Origin: Pseudomonas asturiensis
GTDB lineage: Bacteria; Pseudomonadota; Gammaproteobacteria; Pseudomonadales; Pseudomonadaceae
Length of the DNA: 44,226 nt
Direction of reading: 5' to 3'
Assembly: GCF_900143095.1 (NCBI RefSeq)
Contig: NZ_FRDA01000020.1
Location: forward strand, 50,973-95,198
Of this stretch, positions 26,155-34,800 are shown one piece after another. Every line of letters starts with the position of its first letter. Positions within the stretch are counted from its first letter, which is position 1. Position numbers and translations under genes: made by a program. The notes beneath the pieces are model-generated. The model was given only the letters and a program-made list of their open reading frames with translations, had not been told where the DNA came from and searched no databases.

Positions 26155-26781
26155 TCACCCACCGGACACTTCCCCCACCACGTTGCGCACGTAATCAGGC
26201 GTGAGCACGTTGTACCAGAGCAGTATTGTCGACACCAGAATCGTCACGAGCACCAGCACACCCAAGCCCCACACTGCGGCCGCGTAGAGCGGTGCGTTGC
26301 CGGGTGGCAGGCGCATAAAGGTGCCAATGCCGATGACAAGCAGAAAGGTCGAATGGATGGCGGCAAGCCCCAGCACCAGAATCATCAGCCAGCGGCTGGG
26401 GTACAGCCCTGCAAGACCGGCGATGAAAAACGGGGTGATGGTGTAAGTGGCGAAGCCGATGCACTGGTTGAGCGTTGGCCGCGCTTCAGAGGTGCGTGAC
26501 AGCCAGCGGATGAACGTGCCCATCAGCGCCGTACCGGCCAGAATGGCGATGTAGAGCAGCGCGCACAATTGCAGCGCGCTTTTCGTGCTCAACCAGACCC
26601 GATCCTCAAGCGTCATGCTCCAGCCCACCCGTGTCGTACCGATGCAGAGGCAGACGGCCGGAATCAGGCCCAACAAGATCAGGTGCGGCAGGTATTGGCG
26701 TGGGCTGCGCTCTTCCTCGTCGCGTCTGTCTCTCCAGGCGTGGGCGGGGCGAGTAAACAGTCTGATGATAAATGCGTTCAT
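26155..26781 (-). CDS. Yip1-family inner-membrane protein
   Basis: A 208-residue membrane protein with about five hydrophobic segments (for example LILLGLIPAVCLCIG, ALLYIAILAGTALMG, MILVLGLAAIHSTFLLVIG and LGVLVLVTILVSTILLW). It resembles bacterial Yip1 (PF04893) proteins, including the early tryptophan in FTRPAHAWRD and the pattern FATYTITPFFIAGL with a following YPSRW. The function of bacterial Yip1 proteins is unknown. The start at 26781 follows GGAGGG. It is divergent from the small PLDc_N-like gene and convergent with the MRJP gene. Confidence 0.75.
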   Translation of the reverse strand: MNAFIIRLFTRPAHAWRDRRDEEERSPRQYLPHLILLGLIPAVCLCIGTTRVGWSMTLEDRVWLSTKSALQLCALLYIAILAGTALMGTFIRWLSRTSEARPTLNQCIGFATYTITPFFIAGLAGLYPSRWLMILVLGLAAIHSTFLLVIGIGTFMRLPPGNAPLYAAAVWGLGVLVLVTILVSTILLWYNVLTPDYVRNVVGEVSGG

Positions 26782-26922
26782 GACATTCCCTCCGATGGCG
26801 AAAGGGCCTCGCAGGTCCTTGAAAGCCTCTTCGGATTGAATACGGCATGACGCAATGGTTTCACCGTTCTGGACCGATGGCGTTCGACCTCTCGGGAAAA
26901 CCCTGATTTTTCCTACTTCTCT

Positions 26923-26950
26923 GAACTTTAAGACCTTCTCAAGCCTCTTC
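26923..26950 (+). promoter_or_regulatory. Possible AlgU (sigma-E type) promoter
   Basis: GAACTT (26923-26928) followed after 17 bases by TCTTC resembles the AlgU promoter pattern GAACTT-N16/17-TCTGA. It lies 55-82 bp before the small membrane protein gene at 27005. The -35 is exact but the -10 is only partial. Confidence 0.35.
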
Positions 26951-27004
26951 TACAGTAAGGGTGTCCGGTCTGGACGCCTTCGTTGAATGTGCAGGAGATT
27001 TCAA

Positions 27005-27244
27005 ATGCCTTGGATATCGGAAAATCATTTGTGGCTGTTTGCGGCGATTACGGCATTGATCGTGATTTCGGATATATGGGCGGTGATGCGTGTGCGTAAA
27101 AGCGTCACAGAGTCCAGCAACAAGCTGATGTGGATCATCGTGATTGTGGCGGTGCCGATTCTTGGCGTTCTGGCGTTGCTGGTGGCAGGTCCGCGTCACG
27201 TCGATACGCCAGCCAAGCCCGAGCAGCAGAGCACCAAGTACTGA
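27005..27244 (+). CDS. Small PLDc_N-like membrane protein
   Basis: A 79-residue protein with two membrane helices (residues about 8-25 and 40-62). The second has the pattern WIIVIVAVPILGVLALLVAG, which fits the PLDc_N (phospholipase D N-terminal) family of short integral proteins. No catalytic HKD motif is present. ATG 27005 follows AGGAGA. An in-frame start six codons upstream has no ribosome site. Role unknown; an AlgU-type promoter candidate upstream would suggest envelope-stress control. Confidence 0.72.
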   Translation: MPWISENHLWLFAAITALIVISDIWAVMRVRKSVTESSNKLMWIIVIVAVPILGVLALLVAGPRHVDTPAKPEQQSTKY

Positions 27245-27525
27245 CTCAGTCAGCAGTACGTCTTCCCTGACCCCTTGCAGGCCGTCAACGCTCGACTGTC
27301 TGCAGAGGTGACTGCCCAACGCCTGCAACGCGCAAGCCCATCGCGATCCCGTTCCTGTCTGGGCATTTTCCAGCTGTCGCCTCAAAGCCGCGGGGTTACG
27401 CCTGAGTTCATCGCCGATGATGAATGATGAGCGGTCTAGTGGAAAAAATGGAAAAGTCTGCAATTCTTTTGCAATGACGAGGTGTTTAGATGCTCGTCAT
27501 CAAGACTTCAGCAAGGAGAGAGCGT

Positions 27526-27729
27526 ATGTCGATCATTACCAAGTGGGCGTTGCAGGCTGTTGCATTGTTTTTGCTGGGTTGGGTGGCGACCGTGACAGCC
27601 AACTGGAGCAACACCGTTGTCAGTGGAACCGGCAATGATCGTCTGGCAGAACTGAATACCTCGGCCCTGAGCAACACTGCGGTCATGGTATCCAAGACCC
27701 CGACCCTGTCGCCGGAACACGCTGAGTGA
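27526..27729 (+). CDS. Small exported protein of unknown function
   Basis: A 67-residue protein with a signal peptide or membrane anchor (MSIITKWALQAVALFLLGW to VATVTA) and a short Ser/Thr/Asn-rich tail. I do not recognise a family. ATG 27526 is preceded by a strong AAGGAGAGAG site, which supports translation. The 281-bp gap before it (27245-27525) holds no gene that I can support. Confidence 0.6.
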   Translation: MSIITKWALQAVALFLLGWVATVTANWSNTVVSGTGNDRLAELNTSALSNTAVMVSKTPTLSPEHAE

Positions 27730-27768
27730 TGAACGGCTGAGCGGGCGAGTGCGTCACTTTTTCGCAGG

Positions 27769-27798
27769 CAAAAAAATGGCCCACAACAGGGTGGGCCA
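27769..27798 (-). terminator. Intrinsic terminator for the minus-strand small gene
   Basis: An 8-bp perfect stem pairs TGGCCCAC (27777-27784) with GTGGGCCA (27791-27798). On the minus strand it is followed directly by a run of at least six T (27771-27776 read in reverse). It is about 170 bp after the stop of the 27968-28168 gene. The plus strand lacks a T-run there. Confidence 0.65.
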
Positions 27799-27967
27799 AA
27801 TGGGATTCATCAAAGGAGTGGGTTCAATTTACCCAGCCTGACGTGAAGAGGATGTGAAATGGATGTCACTGAAACGAGAACGGTTTCGAGTTTTTTGCAG
27901 GCGGGAATCAAGCGAGGGGCGTAACAGAAAGCGTCGCTGACAGCGCAACGACGCTATCGGGAGTGGC

Positions 27968-28168
27968 TCAGCGGGCCATGGCCCTGGATTGTCTTACTGT
28001 TGCGGCATTCATGACCGCCGGTGGCAGGGAATGAGGCGCGTCGATTCTGGATTTCATGCGATCCGCAAACTCTTTGGCTTCCTGCCAGCTCCGGCACGTG
28101 ACCGGGTAATCGTCCAGCTTCACGACCCAGTGGGCCCCGTAAACACCTTCTTCTATTCGGATAAGCAT
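27968..28168 (-). CDS. Small conserved-type protein, function unknown
   Basis: A 66-residue soluble protein beginning MLIRIEEGVYGAHWVVKLDD, then YPVTCRSWQEAKEFADRMKS. I do not recognise a named family. Start 28168 is preferred because AGGAG is nine bases upstream. The ATG at 28177, three codons earlier, directly abuts the same AGGAG and so is unlikely. A U-rich terminator lies downstream. Confidence 0.62.
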   Translation of the reverse strand: MLIRIEEGVYGAHWVVKLDDYPVTCRSWQEAKEFADRMKSRIDAPHSLPPAVMNAATVRQSRAMAR

Positions 28169-28290
28169 CGTTGGCATCTCCTGTCAGCAAGGATGAGTCT
28201 GTGCCGATCACCGGCGCGAAATCAGACCGCCGAATCCTGCGCCGAAAACCGACATTGAGCCACAAAAAAATACAAATCCCGACAAATGCG

Positions 28291-28317
28291 TTTTCAGCGA
28301 AACCTGCCGCTGGAAAA
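28291..28317 (-). terminator. Possible stem-loop after the TauE/SafE gene
   Basis: TTTTCAGCG (28291-28299) pairs with CGCTGGAAAA (28308-28317) with one bulged base. It is about 70 bases after the permease stop on the minus strand. A TATTTTTTTG stretch follows further on rather than at the stem, so termination is uncertain. Confidence 0.35.
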
Positions 28318-28383
28318 CCGTTCGGCCTGTGTTTTCAAGGGTGAGCCTGACGCAGACGTGTGACAGCTTGATGTTGATCGAAC

Positions 28384-29169
28384 TCAGAACGCCAGCTTGA
28401 ACCCGATCATCCCCAGCATGATTGCCAGGAACGGGCGCAACAGATCGTCGGAAACGCGGCCGGCCATGTGGCTGCCCAGGTAGATCCCTGGCAGCGAGCC
28501 CATCAGCAGCCAGCCCAACAGCTCCCAGTTCATGTTGCCCATACTGGCGTGGCCCAGGCCTGCAACCAGGGTCAGAGGGACTGCATGGGCGATTTCCGTG
28601 CCCACCAGACGGCGGGTCGGCAGGAGTGGATAGAGGATGAACAGCGCCACGGTGCCGAGCGCGCCTGCGCCAATGGACGTCAGTGCGACCATGGTGCCGA
28701 GGATAAGGCCCGTGATGACCGTCAGTACCGTCAGGCTCCTGCCAGCAAAAAACGAATGCCCGTCGCCACGACCGTGGGCGAACGCCAGCAGCCGTTTCTT
28801 GAACAGCACGGCCAGTGCGGTCAGCAGCAGTACAAAACCCAGTGCCTGTTTGATGATGGCGTTCAGGGCGTCGGGCGCGGCATGCAGAGTGCTCAGAAAC
28901 CACAGCGTCATCAGCACCGCGGGCACGCTGCCCAGCGTCAACAGACCGGTAATCTTCCAGTCGATGTTGTCGTTCTTTCTGTGAACCAGCACGCCACCTG
29001 ACTTGGTGATCGCGGCGTACAGCAGGTCAGTGCCCACGGCGGTTGCCGGGTTGATACCGAACCACAACAGAATCGGGGTCATCAGCGAGCCGCCACCGAC
29101 CCCGGTCATGCCCACGATGAACCCGACCACCAGACCTGCAACAACAAACCCCAAACCACCCGCTTCCAT
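28384..29169 (-). CDS. TauE/SafE-family (TSUP) membrane permease
   Basis: A 261-residue inner-membrane protein with about eight membrane segments in two similar halves. Each half has a glycine-rich motif: GMTGVGGGSLMTPIL near the N-terminus and ALTSIGAGALGTVAL in the second half. This is the sulfite exporter TauE/SafE family (PF01925), whose members move sulfonate-related anions; the substrate here is unknown. ATG 29169 follows CAGGG; a TTG five codons upstream is less likely. It is downstream of, and on the same strand as, the EAL-domain gene, 91 bp apart with an inverted repeat between. Confidence 0.85.
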   Translation of the reverse strand: MEAGGLGFVVAGLVVGFIVGMTGVGGGSLMTPILLWFGINPATAVGTDLLYAAITKSGGVLVHRKNDNIDWKITGLLTLGSVPAVLMTLWFLSTLHAAPDALNAIIKQALGFVLLLTALAVLFKKRLLAFAHGRGDGHSFFAGRSLTVLTVITGLILGTMVALTSIGAGALGTVALFILYPLLPTRRLVGTEIAHAVPLTLVAGLGHASMGNMNWELLGWLLMGSLPGIYLGSHMAGRVSDDLLRPFLAIMLGMIGFKLAF

Positions 29170-29234
29170 ATCCAACCCTGTCAAGCAAACGTATCAGGCA
29201 AAAAGTGGCGGGCAGCATAGCGGCTTATGTTATT

Positions 29235-29271
29235 AACGGTTATGAAGTTGTGATCTAAGGTTATAACCGTT
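29235..29271 (-). terminator. Inverted repeat at the end of the EAL gene
   Basis: AACGGTTAT (29235-29243) and ATAACCGTT (29263-29271) form a 9-bp stem that overlaps the stop codon of the EAL-domain gene. The minus strand continues AATAACATAAG with no T-run, so it may slow rather than end transcription into the permease gene. Confidence 0.4.
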
Positions 29272-31096
29272 TCTCGCGCTCGCACGAGGCGATGGCCGCT
29301 TCGGCAGCGCTTTGCAAGCGTTGCTCGGGACCCAGCCAGTCCAGCAGCGCTTCGGCTTCCATGGGTTTGGCGATCAGGTAACCCTGGCCTTCATCGCAAC
29401 CCCATTGTTTCACCAGGCGTTGTATCTCGTGCGTCTCGATGCCTTCGGCGACCACGCAGTAGCCCAGTTTTTTTGCCAGGCCAATCAGCGCTTTCACCAG
29501 ACGCTGGTCGGTTTTATCCGAGGCCAGGTTGCGAATCAACGACTGATCCAGCTTGACGGTGGTGGCTGGCAACTGACGAAGGTAATTCCAGTTGCTGTAC
29601 CCGGTGCCGAAGTCATCGATAGCCACATCCATGCCCAGTTCTCGCATCCGCTCCAGTTGGCTGCGCACTTCTGCCGGGTTCTGCATCAGGGCGCCTTCGG
29701 TGAATTCCAGTTCGAAGCGCGTCGGGGCGATAGCGTGCTGGCGCAACAGGCTGATCATCCGGTCGGTGAACGCCGGACCGGTCAGGTCCTCGGGCGTGAC
29801 GTTGATCGCGATGCGGAAATCGAAGCCCTGACGCTGCCAACTGGCGGCCTGCTCGATCGCCGTCTTGAGCACCCACAGGCTCAACGGACGCATGAGCGCC
29901 GTCTTCTCGGCCAGCGGCACGAACTCGGCTGGGCCGATAGGCCCCAGTGTAGGGTGGTTCCAGCGCAGCAGCGCCTCAACGGATGTGCACATGCCTGAGG
30001 TCAGGTCGATGCGCGGCTGAAACACCAGTCGCAACTGATCGCTGGAACGCACGGCGTTGGTCAGTGAGCTGAGCAGTTTAAAGGCGCGCTGCTGCGCGGC
30101 ATCGGAATGCGACTCGTACATCGCCCAGCCCACGTTGCGGTCACGCGCGTTATCGGCGGCACTGATGGCCATACGCATCCAGTCCTGCTCGGCCGGGGCG
30201 TCATGCTGCACCTTGTTGTCCAGCACCACGACACCCAGCCCAACCTGCATCTGCACAGGAATACCACGGCACTCCACAGGTGCCTGGAAGTCATTGATGA
30301 TCGAGTGAAACATCTCCTCACTGGTCGTGTCGCCCGGCAGCAGAAAGCCGAACCGGGTTGGGCTGACCTTGTACAGCGAGCAATCGGCCGGTAACAGCTG
30401 TTGCAGGCGCTGTTTGATCGCGATGACCAGGTCCTGGGAGAAGCTGTAGCCGAACGCCTTGACGATGTCGTTCAGAAACACTGGCGTAATCATGTCCACG
30501 GCGACCAGTCGATAAGCCTGCCGGGAGTTGAGCGCCTGGGTGATGTCCTCCTGCAAGCGCGAGCGGTTGTACAGGCCGGTCGGCTGGTCAATGAAGCAGC
30601 TGAGCCTGAGACCGACGATCCGCTGCATCACCAGTGACGCAAAGCGCAGAAGCATCGAGGATTGCCTGGCACTCATGGGCTCGCGTGGCTTGGTGTCGAT
30701 AACGCACAGACTACCCAGCGCGATGCCATCGTCGGTGATCAGCGGCGCGCCTGCGTAATAGCGGATGTTCGGGTGCCCGGTCACAAGGCTGTTGTCCATG
30801 AACCGCTCATCGAGCGTGGCGTCCGTCACTTCAAACAGCTCATCGCTCAGAATGGTATAGGCGCAGAAGGACACATCGCGCGGTGTCTCCTGGGCGGCCA
30901 GACCGATCCTGGCGCGAAACCACTGACGGTGTTCGTCAACAATGGAAATGAGGGCGATGGGCGTCTCGAAAAACTCGGCGGTCATCGCGACGATTTCATC
31001 GAAGACCTCGTCAGCGGTGTTTTCAAGCACGCACAGTTCCGTAATGCGCAACAGGCGTTGCGATTCGTTGAACGGAATAGGGGCGCAAGCGTTCAT
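29261..31096 (-). CDS. GAF / degenerate GGDEF / EAL cyclic-di-GMP phosphodiesterase
   Basis: A 611-residue soluble protein. Residues about 15-165 form a GAF sensor domain. A GGDEF-like domain follows (about 170-325), but its signature is SPTRF at 245-249, so it cannot be a diguanylate cyclase and is probably regulatory. The EAL domain (about 345-590) keeps the catalytic set: E374 in EALLRW, N432, E464, D494-D495 in IDDFGTGYS, K515, E551 in AEGIET and Q571 in EGQGY. It should therefore hydrolyse c-di-GMP to pGpG. The start at 31096 follows AGGAAA. No signal peptide or membrane helix is seen. Confidence 0.88.
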   Translation of the reverse strand: MNACAPIPFNESQRLLRITELCVLENTADEVFDEIVAMTAEFFETPIALISIVDEHRQWFRARIGLAAQETPRDVSFCAYTILSDELFEVTDATLDERFMDNSLVTGHPNIRYYAGAPLITDDGIALGSLCVIDTKPREPMSARQSSMLLRFASLVMQRIVGLRLSCFIDQPTGLYNRSRLQEDITQALNSRQAYRLVAVDMITPVFLNDIVKAFGYSFSQDLVIAIKQRLQQLLPADCSLYKVSPTRFGFLLPGDTTSEEMFHSIINDFQAPVECRGIPVQMQVGLGVVVLDNKVQHDAPAEQDWMRMAISAADNARDRNVGWAMYESHSDAAQQRAFKLLSSLTNAVRSSDQLRLVFQPRIDLTSGMCTSVEALLRWNHPTLGPIGPAEFVPLAEKTALMRPLSLWVLKTAIEQAASWQRQGFDFRIAINVTPEDLTGPAFTDRMISLLRQHAIAPTRFELEFTEGALMQNPAEVRSQLERMRELGMDVAIDDFGTGYSNWNYLRQLPATTVKLDQSLIRNLASDKTDQRLVKALIGLAKKLGYCVVAEGIETHEIQRLVKQWGCDEGQGYLIAKPMEAEALLDWLGPEQRLQSAAEAAIASCEREKRL

Positions 31097-31825
31097 GAGT
31101 TTCCTGGAGATGAGGCGAGTGATGACTATATGACATCACAAAGTTCAATTTATCAGCGCAGCTTTGTTATCCCTAATGGTTTGAGGCCTGCTCGTGAGCG
31201 AAACAGAGCGATAAAACGTCGCCGAGTGCGTACCAGATCCGTTGAAAATCGAACTGAAAGGGCATTTTTGAACGAAATTTGGCGATTTTGATTGGAAGTC
31301 ACCATTCGTCGTTCAGTTCTTAAATTTTTTGATCGAATGCCTGGCCCCCGATTTCAGCCAGCCTGGCCGAGCAAAAAACCAGTGGTCTCGGGGGGCGCAG
31401 TCAAACCGACTGAATCGCGCGATGTGGTGTTTTTTATCTTATTGAATTAACAGTGTTTTCGAATTTTCATGGGCGTCTTGACCGCTCGCTACCCCTTCAC
31501 AACCCCTTACCTTTTTGTGTGACACAGTTCGTGAAAATAGTTCCGCACGGGAATTATTTGTTTTTTCCCCGGTCTGTTTCACGCTCGTTACAAAATATTA
31601 CCCAGTTCGCCGTGACGCCCTGCGCAGGCCTTCCAGCCGTGCGGCGCGCACTGTGGGGACGAGTCATGTCCTGAATTTTTTGATGCGGCCTGTGCCCGGG
31701 CCGATGCTCAGGCGCCGCATCCCTGACTATTTATCTGTTGCATCACCTCCACCCTCAGGGTGGCGTGCGGGCATGTCCGTGTCGGACTGCTTTTAATGAT
31801 TCGACATTGCTTCGAGATCTGGAAT
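31097..31825 (+). promoter_or_regulatory. Long leader region upstream of cdiA
   Basis: This 729-bp stretch has no convincing gene and no tpsB/cdiB. Its central part is AT-richer than the neighbours (for example 31420-31470 and 31550-31610) and probably holds the cdiA promoter. A hairpin of GATGCGGC (31682-31689) with GCCGCATC (31714-31721) and a small CCACCC/GGGTGG hairpin (31749-31763) lie within 150 bp of the cdiA start. They could structure a 5' leader. Confidence 0.4.
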
Positions 31826-34800
31826 ATGGACGTTCGTCACCTGGAGTTTCTCGCCCGTCAGCCGTCGGCTGCCGTTGCCCCTCGCACGCGCTTTCTCGGC
31901 ATGCCCAAGCGTCTGCTCGCCTTGTTGCTGGCCAACGTCATGTTCTGGCAACCGATCTGGGCACAGGCGGACGGCATTGCGGTCAGCGGTGGCACCCCGA
32001 CGTCGGTAGGGCAGGCGGGCAACGGCGTGCCCGTGATCAACATCGCCGCGCCCAACGGGGCCGGTCTCTCACATAACCAGTTCAAGGATTACAACGTCGG
32101 CAGCGAGGGCGTGATCCTCAATAATGCGACGAACGCTGTCCAGGGCACTCAACTGGGCGGCAACATCCTGGGCAACAGTCAGTTGGGCGGGCGCGCCGCC
32201 AGCACCATCCTCAACGAGGTCAATGGCGGCAATCCCAGCAAACTCAATGGTTACACCGAGGTTGCCGGCCAAGGCGCACGAGTCATCATCGCCAACCCCT
32301 ATGGCGTGAGTTGCAGCGGCTGCGGCTTCATTAACACGCCCCGCGTGACCCTGAGCACAGGTAAACCTGTCCTCGACGCAAGCGGCAAGCTCGATCACTT
32401 CGAAGTTGATGGCGGCGCGATCACCATCGACGGGCAAGGGCTGGATGCCAGCACGGTTGATCAGTTCGACATCATCACCCGCTCGGCGAAGATCAATGCC
32501 GATATCTACGCCCGACAACTCAACGTCATCACCGGTGCCAACGACGTCAATGACGACTCGCTGGCGACCACCGCCCGTGCGGGCAACGCTGCCGACAAAC
32601 CCCAGTTGGCCATCGACTCTTCCGCGTTGGGCGGCATGTACGCCAACTCGATCAAACTGGTTGGCACCGAACAGGGCGTTGGCGTGCGTACGGCTGGCAA
32701 CATGGCGGCCAGTGGCGGCGATATCCAGATCGATGCCAACGGTCATCTGAACATGGCACAGGCTTCGGCCCAGGGCGCACTGAACGTCACGGCACCCAGC
32801 GTCGAAATGACCGGCCGGACTTATGCGGGCAGTGCCAACGTGCGCACGCCGGGCGAACTGGTCAACCAGAAGAGTCTGGCCGTGCGCGAGCGTGTCGACG
32901 TCAGCGCAGGCAAGGTCACCAATAACGGGGTCATCGCCTCGGGCATCGAAAGCGATAACAGCCTTAACGACCGGGGCGATGTGAGCATCACCAGCCCCGT
33001 GCTCAGCAACACGGGCAACATCGAAGCCAGCCGCTCCCTGAACGTGACGGCCGATCGCAACCTGACCAACCAGGGCGTTGTGCAGGGTGCGAACGTGACA
33101 CTCGGCAGCGCCCGGATCACCAACCAGGGCCTGAATGCACGGATCGTTGGCGAGCAATCGCTGGCGCTCTCGACGCCGGCCATCGTCAATCTGGACGGTG
33201 TGATCCGCTTCGGCACGGGGCAGGCAGTCACGTTGCAACTGCAGAGCCTGAGCAACCGAAACGGTTTGATTCAGGCCTCCAACGGCAGCCTGGACCTGAG
33301 CGTCGATGACCTGGACAACAGCGACGGCCAGATTGCCGCCAACGACCTGACGGTTAAAGCCGACACGCTCATCAACCGCTCCGGCCTGCTGTCTGCCAGC
33401 ACCGGTGATGCGCGAGTCGTGGCGCGTCGCTTGCTGGATAACAGCTCCGGCACCGTACAGGCGCAGAACCTGCTGACACTCACCGCCGGTGACGTGATCA
33501 ATCAGAGCGGCCGCCTCCTGGCCGTCAAGGGCGATCTGGACCTCAAAGCCCGGAGCCTCGATAACCGCAAGGGCAGCGTGCTCGGTGCAGGCGTCAACGT
33601 GGCAACCGCTGGCGGGCAGATCGATAACCGGGGCGGGAAGATGGTCGGCGACCGCATCGACCTCAGCGCCGCCGGGTTGAACAACGGCGACCAAGGGCTG
33701 ATTGCCGCAGGTGCGCGAGGCCTGAGCCTGACCTTTGATCAAGTGGCTACGCAGGCACAGCTGCTCAACCGCAAAGGGCAGATTCAGAGCGATGGCAGCC
33801 TGCTGCTGACCGGTGCCTGGCTGGATAACAGCGCGGGCACAGTATTGGGTCAGACCATCACGGTCGAAACGCCGCGCCTGATCAACGATGAAAAAGGCGC
33901 GCTGGTGGGTAACGGCGGCGACGTCACCCTGAAAGTCAGTAACGTGCTGAGCAACCTGACCGGTCTCATTGATGCAGGCGGCAGCCTGGTCACTGTCAGC
34001 GGTGCATCCCAGGTCAACAACCAGGGCGGCACCGTGCGCGGTAATCGCCTGAGCCTTCAATCGACCACCTTGCGCAACGGCCAGAAAGGCCAGTTGATTG
34101 CAGGCTCCGGCGGGCTGACGTTTACCGGCAGCGCGCTGGACAACAACGGCGGCACGTTGCTGACCACCGGTGGCCTGACCCGTCTGGAACTGGGCAAAGG
34201 CACTATCAGTAACGTAGGCGGTACGATTCAGGGCGACAGCGTTGACGTCACGGCAGGCTCGCTGAACACCAGCAGCGATGGCACGCAGGCGGGCATGGTT
34301 GCCAGCCTCAAGGACGACCTGAAGCTGACTGTCGATTCGCTGACCAGCAACGCGGGCAAGCTCTTTGCCAAGACCGCACTGCTGTTCAACGGCGCCACGC
34401 TGTCGAACACCGGCGGCGGCCAGATCAGCGGCAACACGGTCGACATCACGGCCAGCAATCTGATTAACCGTGGTGGCCTGATCGAGTCCAACACCTCGCT
34501 GGCCCTCAAGGGCGACACGCTGGACAACAGCGCGTCGGGGCAACTCCGCGCGCTGAACACAGCCACCGCCGACAGCACGGCTGCATCGACTCCCGCTGCG
34601 GCGGCTGCGGCCAACAACAGCACGTTCGACTTCGCCAGCAGCGTCAACAACAGCAACGGCAGCATCGAGATCGGCAATCAGGCGTTCACCCTGAAATCCA
34701 AAGCGCTGGACAACCGATCCGGCACCATCGAGCACGCCAACAGCGGCGTCATGACCCTCGATTTTGATCGCGTGACGGGCGCAGCCGGCAGCATCACTAC

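Noticed and set aside
26939..27463. Minus-strand frame of 174 codons over the small PLDc_N-like gene
   Set aside because: The His/Arg-rich translation is the mirror of hydrophobic codons on the other strand, where AGGAGA and a two-helix protein are convincing.
31453..31796. Two short plus-strand frames in the cdiA leader
   Set aside because: They overlap each other, have no ribosome sites and do not resemble a TpsB fragment or any known protein.
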